A stretch of 64,000 nucleotides of DNA from Desulfobulbaceae bacterium (GTDB taxonomy: Bacteria > Desulfobacterota > Desulfobulbia > Desulfobulbales > Desulfocapsaceae). A model generated the notes under the pieces. The model was not told where the DNA came from, ran no database searches, and worked only from the letters and a program-made list of their open reading frames with translations. Below are positions 55,845 through 64,000 of the stretch, piece after piece. The stretch is taken from contig JAHEER010000006.1 in NCBI GenBank assembly GCA_024640625.1, positions 1-64,000 of the forward strand. Reading direction: 5' to 3'. The first letter of the stretch is position 1; each line of letters begins with the position of its first letter. The translations under genes were made by a program, and so were the position numbers.

Positions 55845-57686
55845 TCACTCATCCTTCAAAGAGTCATTCACAAAAGTACCCTTGTAGTGGGTGCCGTCGG
55901 GCTTGGTCAGTGTACCATAGCCATTTCTCCTGCCGTTGGCGAACTCCCCTTGATAGATTGTTCCGTCAACCGATTTCAGCACGCCTCGGCCGTGCGGCAG
56001 GTCGTCTTTGAAATCACCTTCGTAAACCGAACCGTCGGCATAATTCAGGGTACCTTCGCCGTTAAAGCTGCCGTACCTGAAGGCGCCCCGGTAGAGGCTG
56101 CCATCGGCGAATCGGTATTCTCCGATCCCGTGAAAATAATCATCTTTGAACTCTCCGACATAGCTGGTGCCGTCAGGATAGGAAAACGTACCTTCACCGT
56201 CTCGTTTGCCGAGCAGATACCAGCCCGTATACTGACGTCCGTCACTGTAACTGAAGGTCCCTTTGCCGTTGAACTGGTCGAGTTCAAACTCTCCTGAATA
56301 GCGGTCTCCGTTGGCATATTCCATGGTCCCACGGCCATGTTTGAGCCCATCCTTCACAATTCCCTGGTATCTCGCCTTATCCGGGTAAACAAAATCGACC
56401 TCACCGTTCACCGGCACACTGCCGCCGGTACCGGACCAGAGTTTACCTTCTGCATAGACTAGCTCTTCAGCTGAACCATCGGTCACGGCTGTTACTTTCT
56501 CAATGTCTTCCTGGGGTTGTTCGGGCACCTCACCAGCGGTTGTTTGCTGGTCGATCAGGTCCGGTTCTTGGACCACTTGCTTTCCCTGGGGAGGCTCCAC
56601 ATCCTGGGCCACGACCATCGCCGCGGCAGCCGCCGGGGCTGGTGGGGCGCCGTCAGCATCTGCAGTGGTGATCTGCTCATCTGGTGGCAGTACCGGATTG
56701 CCCTCAACGAACTCACCCTCGAACACCCAGCCGTCGCTATATTCCATCTTGCCCCTGCCGTGCAGCCGACCGTCTTCAAAAGCTCCCGAATAAACCGACC
56801 CGTCGGCATATTGATAGCGCCCCTTGCCGTGCATTTGTCCGGCCACAAACTGCCCCTCGTAGACGCTGCCGTCCTGAAAATTCATGGTCCCTTCGCCCTC
56901 GGCCAACCCGCCTATATACTCGCCAATGTAAAAGGAGCCATTGGCGTAATGCATTTCCCCGCTGCCGTGGAACATGTTGTTTTTGAAACCGCCGTTATAA
57001 TACCCACCGTCTTTGTACGTCAGGGTCCCGGTCCCGGAGTAAAGATCGTTCTTGAAATCACCCTCATACGTATCTCCTGAGGCCAACTCCAGGACCCCGT
57101 ACCCGTTCCGTTTATCCCCCTTCAGCTCTCCGCGGTACAGCGAACCGTCGGGATATGACCTGGTACCTTTTCCTTCGGGTCTGCCGTTGCTGAACATTCC
57201 CTCGTACCAGCTGCCGTCGGCATAAACGAGACGCCCCTGGCCGTCGATCACATTGTTGCGGAACTCTCCTTTGTACTCCCGTCCGTCGGGGTAGAACAGG
57301 ACCCCTCTGCCGTGGTATCTGCCTAAACGGAAATCACCCCGGTACTTCATTCCGTCCGGCGTGATCAGATATCCCTGGCCGTCAATAATCCCGTCTTTAA
57401 ACTCACCGGTATAGTGGCGACCGGCTTTGCTCTTCAGTTCGCCTGTCCCGGAAAGCGCCCCATTTTCAAACGTTCCGCGATACACCGTTCCGTCCGGATA
57501 GGTCATGGTTCCAGTACCATGGGCTTTGCCGCGCACGAACGGTCCCTCGTATTTTTTGCCGTCCTTGGCCACATACACACCGGTACCCTGCCAACAGTCC
57601 CCTTCTAGGCATGACGCCCATGCTGTCTGAGCCAGCAGCACAGCTGCCGCTACTGCTATCCCACCCGATCTGATCATTTTGAACAT
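55845..57686 (-). CDS. Secreted MORN-repeat protein
   Basis: A 613-residue protein with a signal peptide (residues 1-25, ending TAWAS) and almost only MORN repeats. There are 12 full 23-residue repeats from residue 44 to 319 plus a partial one, an 86-residue Pro/Ala/Gln-rich linker (331-416), a degenerate repeat, seven full repeats (438-598) and a final partial one. The pattern is Y-x-G-x-F-x-x-G-x-x-x-G-x-G. MORN sheets bind lipids or proteins in eukaryotes and are little studied in bacteria. A pair of cysteines (C26 and C31) follows the signal peptide. GGAG lies before the ATG. It comes 33 bases after avtA. A role as a rigid periplasmic or surface rod is inference. Confidence 0.88.
   Translation of the reverse strand: MFKMIRSGGIAVAAAVLLAQTAWASCLEGDCWQGTGVYVAKDGKKYEGPFVRGKAHGTGTMTYPDGTVYRGTFENGALSGTGELKSKAGRHYTGEFKDGIIDGQGYLITPDGMKYRGDFRLGRYHGRGVLFYPDGREYKGEFRNNVIDGQGRLVYADGSWYEGMFSNGRPEGKGTRSYPDGSLYRGELKGDKRNGYGVLELASGDTYEGDFKNDLYSGTGTLTYKDGGYYNGGFKNNMFHGSGEMHYANGSFYIGEYIGGLAEGEGTMNFQDGSVYEGQFVAGQMHGKGRYQYADGSVYSGAFEDGRLHGRGKMEYSDGWVFEGEFVEGNPVLPPDEQITTADADGAPPAPAAAAAMVVAQDVEPPQGKQVVQEPDLIDQQTTAGEVPEQPQEDIEKVTAVTDGSAEELVYAEGKLWSGTGGSVPVNGEVDFVYPDKARYQGIVKDGLKHGRGTMEYANGDRYSGEFELDQFNGKGTFSYSDGRQYTGWYLLGKRDGEGTFSYPDGTSYVGEFKDDYFHGIGEYRFADGSLYRGAFRYGSFNGEGTLNYADGSVYEGDFKDDLPHGRGVLKSVDGTIYQGEFANGRRNGYGTLTKPDGTHYKGTFVNDSLKDE
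55848..57557 (-). repeat. 69-bp coding repeats (MORN) in two blocks
   Basis: The two repeat blocks run at 57557-56697 and 56438-55848 with a 69-bp period, separated by the linker DNA. Neighbouring copies are well diverged at the DNA level, so recent tandem duplication is not evident. Confidence 0.75.
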
Positions 57687-57719
57687 ACAATCTCCTACAC
57701 TTTCATTGGCTGAACAACC

Positions 57720-58979
57720 CTACGAGTTTTCCTGATAAATCTTTTTAAGCACACGGCCAATGATTGCAATGCCTTTTCGTACGGCCTCATCATCCTGAGA
57801 ATAGGTCAACCTGACACATTCATTACTATGTTGCCAGTCCTGATTGAGTCCTGGGAAAAAATAGTGCCCTGAAACCACCAGAACCCCCTGCGATTTAAGT
57901 CGCTGGTAGAGTTCTCCGCTGCTAATCGGCAGATCTTCGAACCAGAGCCACAGGAACATCGAACCTTCGGGGGTGTGCACCCGGTAAGGAGTGCCTTCCA
58001 GCTCCGTGTGCACCCACTCCAGAGCTTTTTGGCATTTAGCAAAATAAAATGGTCTTATCATCTTCGCCCCGATGTCCAGAATCTCCCCGCTGCTCATCAG
58101 CTTTTCCAGCAGAACAGGTCCGAAACTGCCCGGCGCCAAGGAGATAATGGCATTCATGGCCGCTACCCCTCTGATGATATCCTCCCGGGCAATGATGATC
58201 CCGGTACGAACGGCTGGCAGGCCAAGCTTGGAGAGACTGAGGCACTTTATTACATTGTCGTCCCACATCGGCGTGGCCTCGGTAAAGATAATCGAGGGAA
58301 AGGGGACCCCATAGGCATTGTCGAGGATGAGCGGCACATTATGTTCACGGGAGAGTTCAAGAAGACCGTGTACTTCCCGATCGGTGATCACGTTGCCCGT
58401 CGGATTGGTGGGCCTGGAAACACAGATGGCACCGGTCTCTTCGCCAACATCCAGACTGTCAAAATCAACCCGGTATTTGAACATGCGGTCTTCAAGAAAA
58501 TCGATTTTCGGCCGGGTGGAGACGAACAGTTCTTCCTCCAGCCCCTGATCGGCATACCCTATATACTCTGGGGTGAGAGGCAGCCTGATGTGTTTTTTGC
58601 TGCCGTCCTCGAAGGTCCCGCCAAACATGTTGAAGAGGATGAAGAAACCGGTCTGGCTGCCGTTGGTCAGGCAGATATTTTCAGGTCCAACATCCCAGCC
58701 GTATTCATTTTTCAGCAGTGCAGCACAATGGTTAATAAATCTTAGATTACCTTGGGGAGGATCATAGACACCGGCCAGATCCCTGATGCTCAGGTCACAC
58801 TCGGCAAGCTCTTTGAGCCGCTGTTTGAGCAGGTTCTGAAATTCGGGCAGATGGCCAGGATTGCCTCCCCCCATCATTATCATCTCATCGTCGCCACCGA
58901 GCGCTCTGCCCAGATCATCCATCAGGGAGACAATACCCGCGCCGGAGATGAATTTCTGCCCAAATTTACTTAATTTCAT
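57720..58979 (-). CDS. avtA: Valine-pyruvate aminotransferase AvtA
   Basis: A 419-residue fold-type I PLP enzyme. It matches E. coli AvtA closely: the MMGGGNPGHLPE block near 36, LTNGSQTGFFILFN near 103, EYIGYADQGLEEELFVSARP-like block near 140, SRPTNPTGNVITD near 187, NAYGVPFPSIIF near 220 and the PLP-lysine motif SLSKLGLP near 250. It swaps amino groups between valine and pyruvate (or alanine). It lies within the argJ-to-GGT run, 15 bases after the Gate-domain gene. The identity is firm; the reason for its place there is not clear. Confidence 0.93.
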   Translation of the reverse strand: MKLSKFGQKFISGAGIVSLMDDLGRALGGDDEMIMMGGGNPGHLPEFQNLLKQRLKELAECDLSIRDLAGVYDPPQGNLRFINHCAALLKNEYGWDVGPENICLTNGSQTGFFILFNMFGGTFEDGSKKHIRLPLTPEYIGYADQGLEEELFVSTRPKIDFLEDRMFKYRVDFDSLDVGEETGAICVSRPTNPTGNVITDREVHGLLELSREHNVPLILDNAYGVPFPSIIFTEATPMWDDNVIKCLSLSKLGLPAVRTGIIIAREDIIRGVAAMNAIISLAPGSFGPVLLEKLMSSGEILDIGAKMIRPFYFAKCQKALEWVHTELEGTPYRVHTPEGSMFLWLWFEDLPISSGELYQRLKSQGVLVVSGHYFFPGLNQDWQHSNECVRLTYSQDDEAVRKGIAIIGRVLKKIYQENS

Positions 58980-58994
58980 GTTGTTATTCTCGAC

Positions 58995-59975
58995 TCATTG
59001 AGGCTTGACCTTACCCATAGCCAGCAGATAGTCAACCGTTTTGACCAGCAGATACACCACTATCAGAGAAAAAAGCAACCTTCCCCAGAAAATACCTCCA
59101 AGTTTGGCCCCCAGCGCCAGCATCACCAGGGTGTCTTCGACCAGCCCATGACTGAGCGACATCAGCGCCAGTGAATTGAATACCTCGCGGGAATCCATAT
59201 TTCCCGTCGTTGTCTCTTTGATAATTAGGGCGCCGCCGTAGACTATTCCCAGCAGCATACCTACCACCGTTACAGGAGCGGCCCGATGCGTCATGCCGAA
59301 CATCGGCAGGAGGGGTTTGAGCAGCCCCTCGACCAATCTGATGATACCAGCCGCTTGCAGCACCCGCATGACAAGCAGGACCAGAAAAATCACCCCGCAG
59401 ATGAGCACAATGTTGGCAGCCTGTCCAACGCACCATTGGAGCAGCGACTGTTCTCTGGAAATTGCCTGAAAGAGACTGATCGCCGGCTCCTGCCAGAGCT
59501 GAAGCCCGGTACATAAGCGATGGAGCAGAATTCCATAGATTAAAGCTCCACCCAGGCGCAGCACCCCCAGGGACAGCATCCCTGCCCCGGCCTTCCTGGC
59601 AATACTCAGTTCGATGGGCAGGGAATGGGCGATCAGCATTATCGAGCAGAGCACCGTTATTTCCGCACCACTGAGGCTCACCGATGGTCCCAGGGCGGCA
59701 TAGACGCCGATGCCGCCATAAGGCGTGGTGAAAATAGCGGTTGCCCACACCAGACCCAATTCTCCCGGCAGCCCCATGAGACCCATCAAAGGGTCAAGGA
59801 CTTTGCCGACATAGTAAACAAGACCGAGTTCCTCGAGAATCTTGGTGACGATTATAGCGGGAACGGTGACTTTTAAAAGTTCGCAACTGGTGTGCAGACT
59901 GTCTTTGCCCAGATCTTTGAAAAATCTCGAGATCCTGCCACCAGTTAGAAAAAATTTCAGGTCGGAAAAGGCCAT
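58995..59975 (-). CDS. Nucleoside-recognition (Gate) domain membrane protein
   Basis: About 326 residues with at least seven hydrophobic segments. Two Gate-like halves are seen: the first around residues 30-130 (TVPAIIVTKILEELG, then FTTPYGGIG), the second around 205-310 (GMLLGIVYGGALIIKE, then SHGLVEDTLVML). The paired halves recall SpmA/SpmB-type and nucleoside-permease-like Gate proteins, whose substrates are unknown. ATG 59975 follows the sixA stop by 14 bases; the frame upstream lies within sixA and is not used. It lies between sixA and avtA with short gaps. Confidence 0.82.
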   Translation of the reverse strand: MAFSDLKFFLTGGRISRFFKDLGKDSLHTSCELLKVTVPAIIVTKILEELGLVYYVGKVLDPLMGLMGLPGELGLVWATAIFTTPYGGIGVYAALGPSVSLSGAEITVLCSIMLIAHSLPIELSIARKAGAGMLSLGVLRLGGALIYGILLHRLCTGLQLWQEPAISLFQAISREQSLLQWCVGQAANIVLICGVIFLVLLVMRVLQAAGIIRLVEGLLKPLLPMFGMTHRAAPVTVVGMLLGIVYGGALIIKETTTGNMDSREVFNSLALMSLSHGLVEDTLVMLALGAKLGGIFWGRLLFSLIVVYLLVKTVDYLLAMGKVKPQ

Positions 59976-59989
59976 CGGGGCATATATTA

Positions 59990-60496
59990 TCAGCTGCTCT
60001 CGACGGACCGCCGTTTCGGGTAGTCGAACAGCAGCAGCCTCCCCCCTCCTTGCCCAACTGCACCCCATGACTGCTGGGTGAACGAAATCAGGACAATACC
60101 GCAGGTGGGAACATTTACCAGGGATTCGCCGCTAAGCATTTCGGCGCATTCGGTCAAACCATGGTTGTGGCCCACCAGCGCCAGGACCTCAACCATCTCG
60201 GGTGCCCTTTGTATAATTTTCAGAAACCCATCCGCAGAAAAGGAGTACAACTCTTCATCGAGAATGATCTCCTTTTTCGCAAAGCCCAGTGCGGCCCCGA
60301 TGCCCCGGGCGGTTCTTCGGGCCCGTTTGGCGGGACTGGATATGATCATTTCAGGCTTCGGATCGTAGGACAACATCCGCTCTGCCATGAGCGGAACATC
60401 GCGCTTTCCGCGCTTATTTAGGGGGCGGGAAAAATCGCTCAGGCTGGGGTCGGACCAGCTCGATTTCGCGTGCCTGATCAGGTAGAGGTACTTCAT
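59990..60496 (-). CDS. sixA: SixA-type phosphohistidine phosphatase
   Basis: A 168-residue histidine phosphatase. The RHG motif is LIRHAKSSW (His9 phospho-acceptor), SPAKRARRTA near 55 gives the second Arg, and the second catalytic His is in LVGHNHG near 109. E. coli SixA removes phosphate from phosphohistidine proteins such as NPr of the nitrogen PTS. Its start overlaps the ParA gene by four bases, and a Gate-domain gene follows. Association of SixA with CHAD proteins fits a phosphohistidine or polyphosphate theme. Confidence 0.92.
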   Translation of the reverse strand: MKYLYLIRHAKSSWSDPSLSDFSRPLNKRGKRDVPLMAERMLSYDPKPEMIISSPAKRARRTARGIGAALGFAKKEIILDEELYSFSADGFLKIIQRAPEMVEVLALVGHNHGLTECAEMLSGESLVNVPTCGIVLISFTQQSWGAVGQGGGRLLLFDYPKRRSVESS

Positions 60497-61239
60497 TGAC
60501 CAAGCCTTCTTGCTCTAATTTCCTGCCAGAGCAGCTCGTAAGCCTGGGCAGCCACCGATTTGCGTGGCGTCGAGCCCACTGGCCTTCGATACATGCCCAT
60601 TTTCTCTATTTCTGCCATGAAAGGGACATAGCTCTGCATGAAAATGGGGTAGGCTCGATATTTCTTCATGATCGAATTATGCATCAGTTTCCTTCGCTCA
60701 ACCATGGAAAAGAAAGCAAGTATCTTGTTCTTTTTGCAGCCAACCTTTTTACAGAGTTTCAAGAGCTGCTCCAGCGCCAGCAGCGACAGCGTGGTAGGTA
60801 CAACCGGCACCACCACGCAGTCGGCGGCGGTGATAATATTCTCCGAAAGCACCGTTACGTTGGGAGGGCAATCAAGGATCACACAATCGTATTGATCCGC
60901 AAGGGGGACCAGCAGGGACGCGAGGACCTCGCGCTTTTTATCTTTTTTCTCTTCGTTGATGGCGATATCGAGATTTCTAAAAGAGAAATGGGCCGGAAGC
61001 AGATCGAGATTGGGGAAATCCGTTCCCCTGATGAATTCATAAAATTCGCCCCTGAGCAGCCTCGCACGATTGAATTTTTTCTTCGGTTTGATCCGGTAGT
61101 AGAAAGAAGCCGCTCCCTGGGAATCCATATCGCAGAGCAGCACACGCTCACCCGCCATTGATGCGGTAAAGGCGAGATTCACCGAGGTTGCTGTTTTACC
61201 AACTCCGCCTTTGCTGCTGTATACTGCTATCGTTTTCAT
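60493..61239 (-). CDS. Orphan ParA/MinD-like ATPase
   Basis: A 248-residue ATPase with the deviant Walker A SSKGGVGKTATS (residues 8-19), switch I LLCDMDSQGAAS near 35, and Walker B VILDCPPN near 120. AGGAAACG precedes the ATG. No parB or centromere-like repeats are near, and this is not a chromosomal parAB locus. It lies between the CHAD gene (22-base gap) and sixA (four-base overlap). ParA relatives without ParB often position other cargo; positioning polyphosphate granules through the CHAD protein is an inference that fits the neighbours. Confidence 0.88.
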   Translation of the reverse strand: MKTIAVYSSKGGVGKTATSVNLAFTASMAGERVLLCDMDSQGAASFYYRIKPKKKFNRARLLRGEFYEFIRGTDFPNLDLLPAHFSFRNLDIAINEEKKDKKREVLASLLVPLADQYDCVILDCPPNVTVLSENIITAADCVVVPVVPTTLSLLALEQLLKLCKKVGCKKNKILAFFSMVERRKLMHNSIMKKYRAYPIFMQSYVPFMAEIEKMGMYRRPVGSTPRKSVAAQAYELLWQEIRARRLGQ

Positions 61240-61261
61240 CGTTTCCTGCTCATGTTCAAAT

Positions 61262-62797
61262 TTAACCTTTCACCATCGCCTGTAAGAGCTCCTGCACCTC
61301 GGGTCTGGTGAACTCTTGATAGGTTGATTCGAATTCACTCCTCACCACCTGGTTTTTATCTGAGAGAAGCGCAATAAGTCCTCCAAGGGCCGCGGCAAAG
61401 CGGATGGACTGCAGGTTTCTTGCGCGCAGTCCGCCAAGTTCGCCTCCGAGCATGTTCTGCTGCACAGACAAATCGTTAAAGGCGCCCAGGTTATCCTGAA
61501 GCTTCTTCATGTACTTTAAAAATAAAGACATCTGTTCTTCATCATAAAAGCTCTTGAAGAATTCCAGCAGGTATCTGAATTTTTTTCCGCTGATTCTCAA
61601 TCGGTGAAGCTCTTCGTCAGGGCTGGCAGCGGAAATGCGGTTACCGTCCCGAATGAATGAGCGAAATCTCTTGATGATCATCGTATCGGCATACACGCGG
61701 CAGCTTTGCCCCCTGCTGCCCTTGAAGAGTTCAGAATCGGGATCGCTGAGGAAGCTCTCCCAGTCGCTGAGCAGTGCGCCAAAACGCTTAGAGCCGAGGC
61801 GAGTCTGCAGTGTTTTGAGTTCGCCGGCCCGTCTGGTTTCGAGCTGCTCGAAAAAAGTGCTCAAGCCGTCCTGCAAAACGGGCGGCAGCAAATTGAGATA
61901 GTCTTCTTTTTCGAGCAGGTAAACGTCAATATCTCTTAGTGGACCAGTAACCGAGCCAAGCCAGCGAAACTCTCCCTGGAAATACCTGCACTGTTCCCTC
62001 GGCAGAATCTTTTTCATCAGGCTCAAAAGTGATCGGGTGCGGCGTACGGCAATCCTGAAATCATGCAGAAACTCGGAGTCGATGTCGGCGATCACTCCGG
62101 GCTGATTTTTCTGCATGTCCCCAAGCAGGTGCAGGCAGATTTTTGCAACGGCGGTGCCAATGCTCATATCCTCGTCCAGATTCACTTTGAACTTGGCACC
62201 GTAATCGCGCGGGGTGCGGCCGGAGTTTTTTAATAAACGCTCAAACAGCTTTTTCTTTTTCAACTCGGTGCAGCCCTTTTTCAGGCACAGCTCTACAATG
62301 GCGTCATACTCGCGTTCATAGCCGCGAATCTCGCAGACAACAATCTGCTCCACCACATCTGAGCCCATGCCCTGCAACTGATCATTGCCGATCACAAACC
62401 TGACGACTGTCTTGCGGTCCTTGTTCATCATCCGAAATTGGGTGGCCTCGCTTGTCACCTCGACAACGGGACAGAGCGCCCGCATGTCGATGCAGGATTT
62501 CAACCGCTCATTGAGCTTTCCGGCCTCGATGTCCCACCAGAAGAACTTTGGTTTTCTGCGCCCGGAGGCGACTGCCACCTGCTGACCGTTGAAGCGCTCC
62601 AGATGCAGAGTGGCGCCAGCGGAGAAAAAAACCTGACCCGTACGGTGCAGCCGCCAGTCAAAGGTATCATAATAGCAACGCTGTCTGACCTCATGGTCAC
62701 GCTGCTCGACGATGAACCTTTTTGACAATCCCCTGAGCAGCGAATCAACACCCAACTCCCCGGGTAAACTGAACATTTTTGTGCGGAGCCGTTTCAT
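61262..62797 (-). CDS. CYTH-like/CHAD-domain protein
   Basis: A 511-residue protein. The CHAD domain fills about 215-500, with the paired His/Arg helices LHDFRIAVRRTRSLL near 245 and LHRLRISGKKFRYLLEFF near 400 that bind phosphate-rich polymers. The N-terminal 200 residues resemble a CYTH domain (YYDTFDWRLHRTGQVFF, residues 42-58) but the ExExK motif needed for triphosphate catalysis is missing, so it is probably not an active triphosphatase. CHAD domains bind polyphosphate in other species. Its ATG lies one base after the argJ stop, with AGG nine bases upstream. Confidence 0.88.
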   Translation of the reverse strand: MKRLRTKMFSLPGELGVDSLLRGLSKRFIVEQRDHEVRQRCYYDTFDWRLHRTGQVFFSAGATLHLERFNGQQVAVASGRRKPKFFWWDIEAGKLNERLKSCIDMRALCPVVEVTSEATQFRMMNKDRKTVVRFVIGNDQLQGMGSDVVEQIVVCEIRGYEREYDAIVELCLKKGCTELKKKKLFERLLKNSGRTPRDYGAKFKVNLDEDMSIGTAVAKICLHLLGDMQKNQPGVIADIDSEFLHDFRIAVRRTRSLLSLMKKILPREQCRYFQGEFRWLGSVTGPLRDIDVYLLEKEDYLNLLPPVLQDGLSTFFEQLETRRAGELKTLQTRLGSKRFGALLSDWESFLSDPDSELFKGSRGQSCRVYADTMIIKRFRSFIRDGNRISAASPDEELHRLRISGKKFRYLLEFFKSFYDEEQMSLFLKYMKKLQDNLGAFNDLSVQQNMLGGELGGLRARNLQSIRFAAALGGLIALLSDKNQVVRSEFESTYQEFTRPEVQELLQAMVKG

Positions 62798-62798
62798 A

Positions 62799-63983
62799 TC
62801 AGGACCTGTAATCAGCGTTTATTTTTACATAATCTATGGACAGGTCGCAGGTGTAGACCTCTTCACAACCGGTTCCGTCCTGCAGGTCTATGCAAACCGT
62901 GAACTGATTTTTTTTCAGTACCTGCGTTGCTTTCTTTTCAGCTTCGCACCCCTGGGCGACACCGTTTTTTACGATCACCACATCGCCAAAGGCGATATCG
63001 ACCCGGTCCGGATTGAACCGTATGCCCGATCTGCCCATGGCTCCAAGAATACGACCCCAGTTGGCATCTTCTCCAAAAAAGGCCGTCTTGACCAGGCTGG
63101 AATTGGCCACGGTCCGAGCCATCTTCTCGGCAGCATGATCCTCCTTGGCACCACAAACACGTATGGTGATGAGTTTGGTCGCCCCTTCACCATCCTCGAC
63201 TATTTTCAGGGCCAACTCCTTGCAGATCTCTTCCAGGCAATCTCTAAACAGCGCATAGTCGGGGTGCTGATCATCCTCTATCCAGGGATTGTCGGCTGCG
63301 CCGTTGGCCAGCACCAGCACCATGTCATTGGTGCTGGTGTCGCCGTCGACGGTGATGCGGTTGAAGGTTGTCTCTACCGCAGCCTTGAGGGCGCTGCTGA
63401 GTTCGGGAAAACTAATCTGGGCATCGGTGAGAATAAAGGCAAGCATGGTGGCCATGTGAGGCATGATCATCCCGGATCCCTTGGCCATGCCCAGGAATTT
63501 AACCTCCCTGCCGCCGACCGCCAGTGTCCTGGCCACCGTCTTGGGTACCGTGTCGGTGGTCATAATCGCCTCAGCAACCTGAGCGAAATGATCTTCAGAG
63601 AGATTCACCACCAACGAATCCATGTTCTTTTCGAAGGCAGCCACATTGAGCGGCAAGCCAATCACACCAGTGGAGGACACCAGCACCATATCTTCCGGGA
63701 TGGCAAGAGCCTCGGCTACCAGACGGCTGGTATGCAGCGCCGCCTCCATTCCTTCTTTGCCGGTGCAGGCATTGGCGTTACCACTGTTCACCAGAAGTGC
63801 CTGACAGCGGCCCTGTTTCAACCTGTCGATGCTCAACAGCACCGGGGCAGCCTTGACCTGGTTGGTGGTGAAGACGCCGGCTGCCACTGCAGGCGTGCTG
63901 CTGTAGACCAGACCCAGATCGAGACGATCCTGGTATTTGATGCCGGCGGCAACGGCAGACAAAGAAAAACCTTTTATTATCAT
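62799..63983 (-). CDS. argJ: Bifunctional glutamate N-acetyltransferase/ornithine acetyltransferase
   Basis: A 394-residue ArgJ, which recycles the acetyl group from N-acetylornithine to glutamate in arginine synthesis. The self-cleavage site is A-T at T179 in PHMATMLAF, and T179 becomes the nucleophile. LLVNSGNANACTG near 64, KGSGMIMPHMA before the cleavage site and DGDTSTNDM near 218 are conserved. It is the first gene seen of the run down to the CxxC protein; its own upstream region is outside the window. Whether it also makes acetylglutamate from acetyl-CoA cannot be told. Confidence 0.96.
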   Translation of the reverse strand: MIIKGFSLSAVAAGIKYQDRLDLGLVYSSTPAVAAGVFTTNQVKAAPVLLSIDRLKQGRCQALLVNSGNANACTGKEGMEAALHTSRLVAEALAIPEDMVLVSSTGVIGLPLNVAAFEKNMDSLVVNLSEDHFAQVAEAIMTTDTVPKTVARTLAVGGREVKFLGMAKGSGMIMPHMATMLAFILTDAQISFPELSSALKAAVETTFNRITVDGDTSTNDMVLVLANGAADNPWIEDDQHPDYALFRDCLEEICKELALKIVEDGEGATKLITIRVCGAKEDHAAEKMARTVANSSLVKTAFFGEDANWGRILGAMGRSGIRFNPDRVDIAFGDVVIVKNGVAQGCEAEKKATQVLKKNQFTVCIDLQDGTGCEEVYTCDLSIDYVKINADYRS

Positions 63984-64000
63984 TGTAAAATCCAGTATAG

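Noticed and set aside
55848-57557. Regular 69-bp repeats suggestive of a CRISPR or minisatellite array
   Set aside because: The repeats are in frame within a gene and encode MORN units; there are no spacers.
60493-61239. Chromosomal partition locus parAB
   Set aside because: No parB follows and no parS-like repeats are seen; neighbours are sixA and a CHAD gene.

Overview
The window reads as about 64 kb of chromosome from a strictly respiring or fermenting anaerobic Gram-negative bacterium. The best guess is a sulfate reducer or sulfur disproportionator of the Desulfobacterota (Desulfobulbales-like). Pointers are a lactate-oxidation cluster (lutB, lutC, ackA, pta), the gene order ispE/tRNA-Gln/prs/rplY/pth/carD, the order rho/rpmE/prfA/prmC/murA, a class III fructose-bisphosphatase, Omp85-like and other outer-membrane proteins, and a TAXI-type TRAP transporter. 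This placement is inference from protein sequence and gene order; no 16S rRNA gene is present. Coding density is high and I see no insertion sequence, prophage or CRISPR array.

Layout. 1-4.7 kb (minus): lutB (cut by the window edge), lutC, ackA and pta, for lactate to acetate with ATP formation. 4.8-9.8 kb: a secreted PA14 protein, a TAXI TRAP transporter (binding protein, hairpin, fused permease) and a convergent lipase-like hydrolase. 10.0-14.3 kb (plus): class III FBPase, a GlpX-like protein that has lost most metal ligands, and an Omp85-like barrel. 14.5-21.4 kb (plus): an orphan amino-acid-type binding protein, nhaA, a pentapeptide lipoprotein and dnaE. 21.5-27.7 kb: xerC-hslV-hslU (minus) diverging from xseB-ispA-dxs (plus) over overlapping promoters. 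27.8-31.1 kb (minus): a frameshifted tatC, class II aldolase and UDP-glucuronate epimerase. 31.3-34.4 kb (plus): a PilR/PilS-like two-component pair. 34.4-41.9 kb (minus): carD, rluD-like, coaE, rho, rpmE, prfA, prmC, murA. 42.1-47.4 kb (minus): serA, a DUF1844 protein, ispE, tRNA-Gln, prs, rplY, pth. 47.7-50.9 kb (plus): gltX-glnS.

The last 13 kb (51.0-64.0 kb, minus) is the least ordinary part. Twelve same-strand genes with overlaps or short gaps run argJ, a CYTH-like/CHAD protein, an orphan ParA ATPase, SixA, a membrane Gate-domain protein, avtA, a secreted protein with about 21 MORN repeats, a DUF4177 protein with a very acidic tail, an M20 amidohydrolase, a YbdK/GCS2-type carboxylate-amine ligase, a cytosolic-looking gamma-glutamyltransferase and a small CxxC membrane protein. 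The ligase, amidohydrolase and GGT together suggest making and recycling an unidentified gamma-glutamyl or N-acyl compound. CHAD, ParA and SixA suggest a polyphosphate- or phosphohistidine-linked function. These two blocks are my best candidates for an undescribed system.

Other points: tatC needs a one-base slip in a run of nine T to be read through; the ispE stop codon lies inside the mature tRNA-Gln; rho has a consensus promoter, a leader of about 300 nt and a terminator-like hairpin; and three isoprenoid genes (ispA, dxs, ispE) sit at two loci. All promoter and terminator calls come from reading the sequence by eye, without energy calculations.
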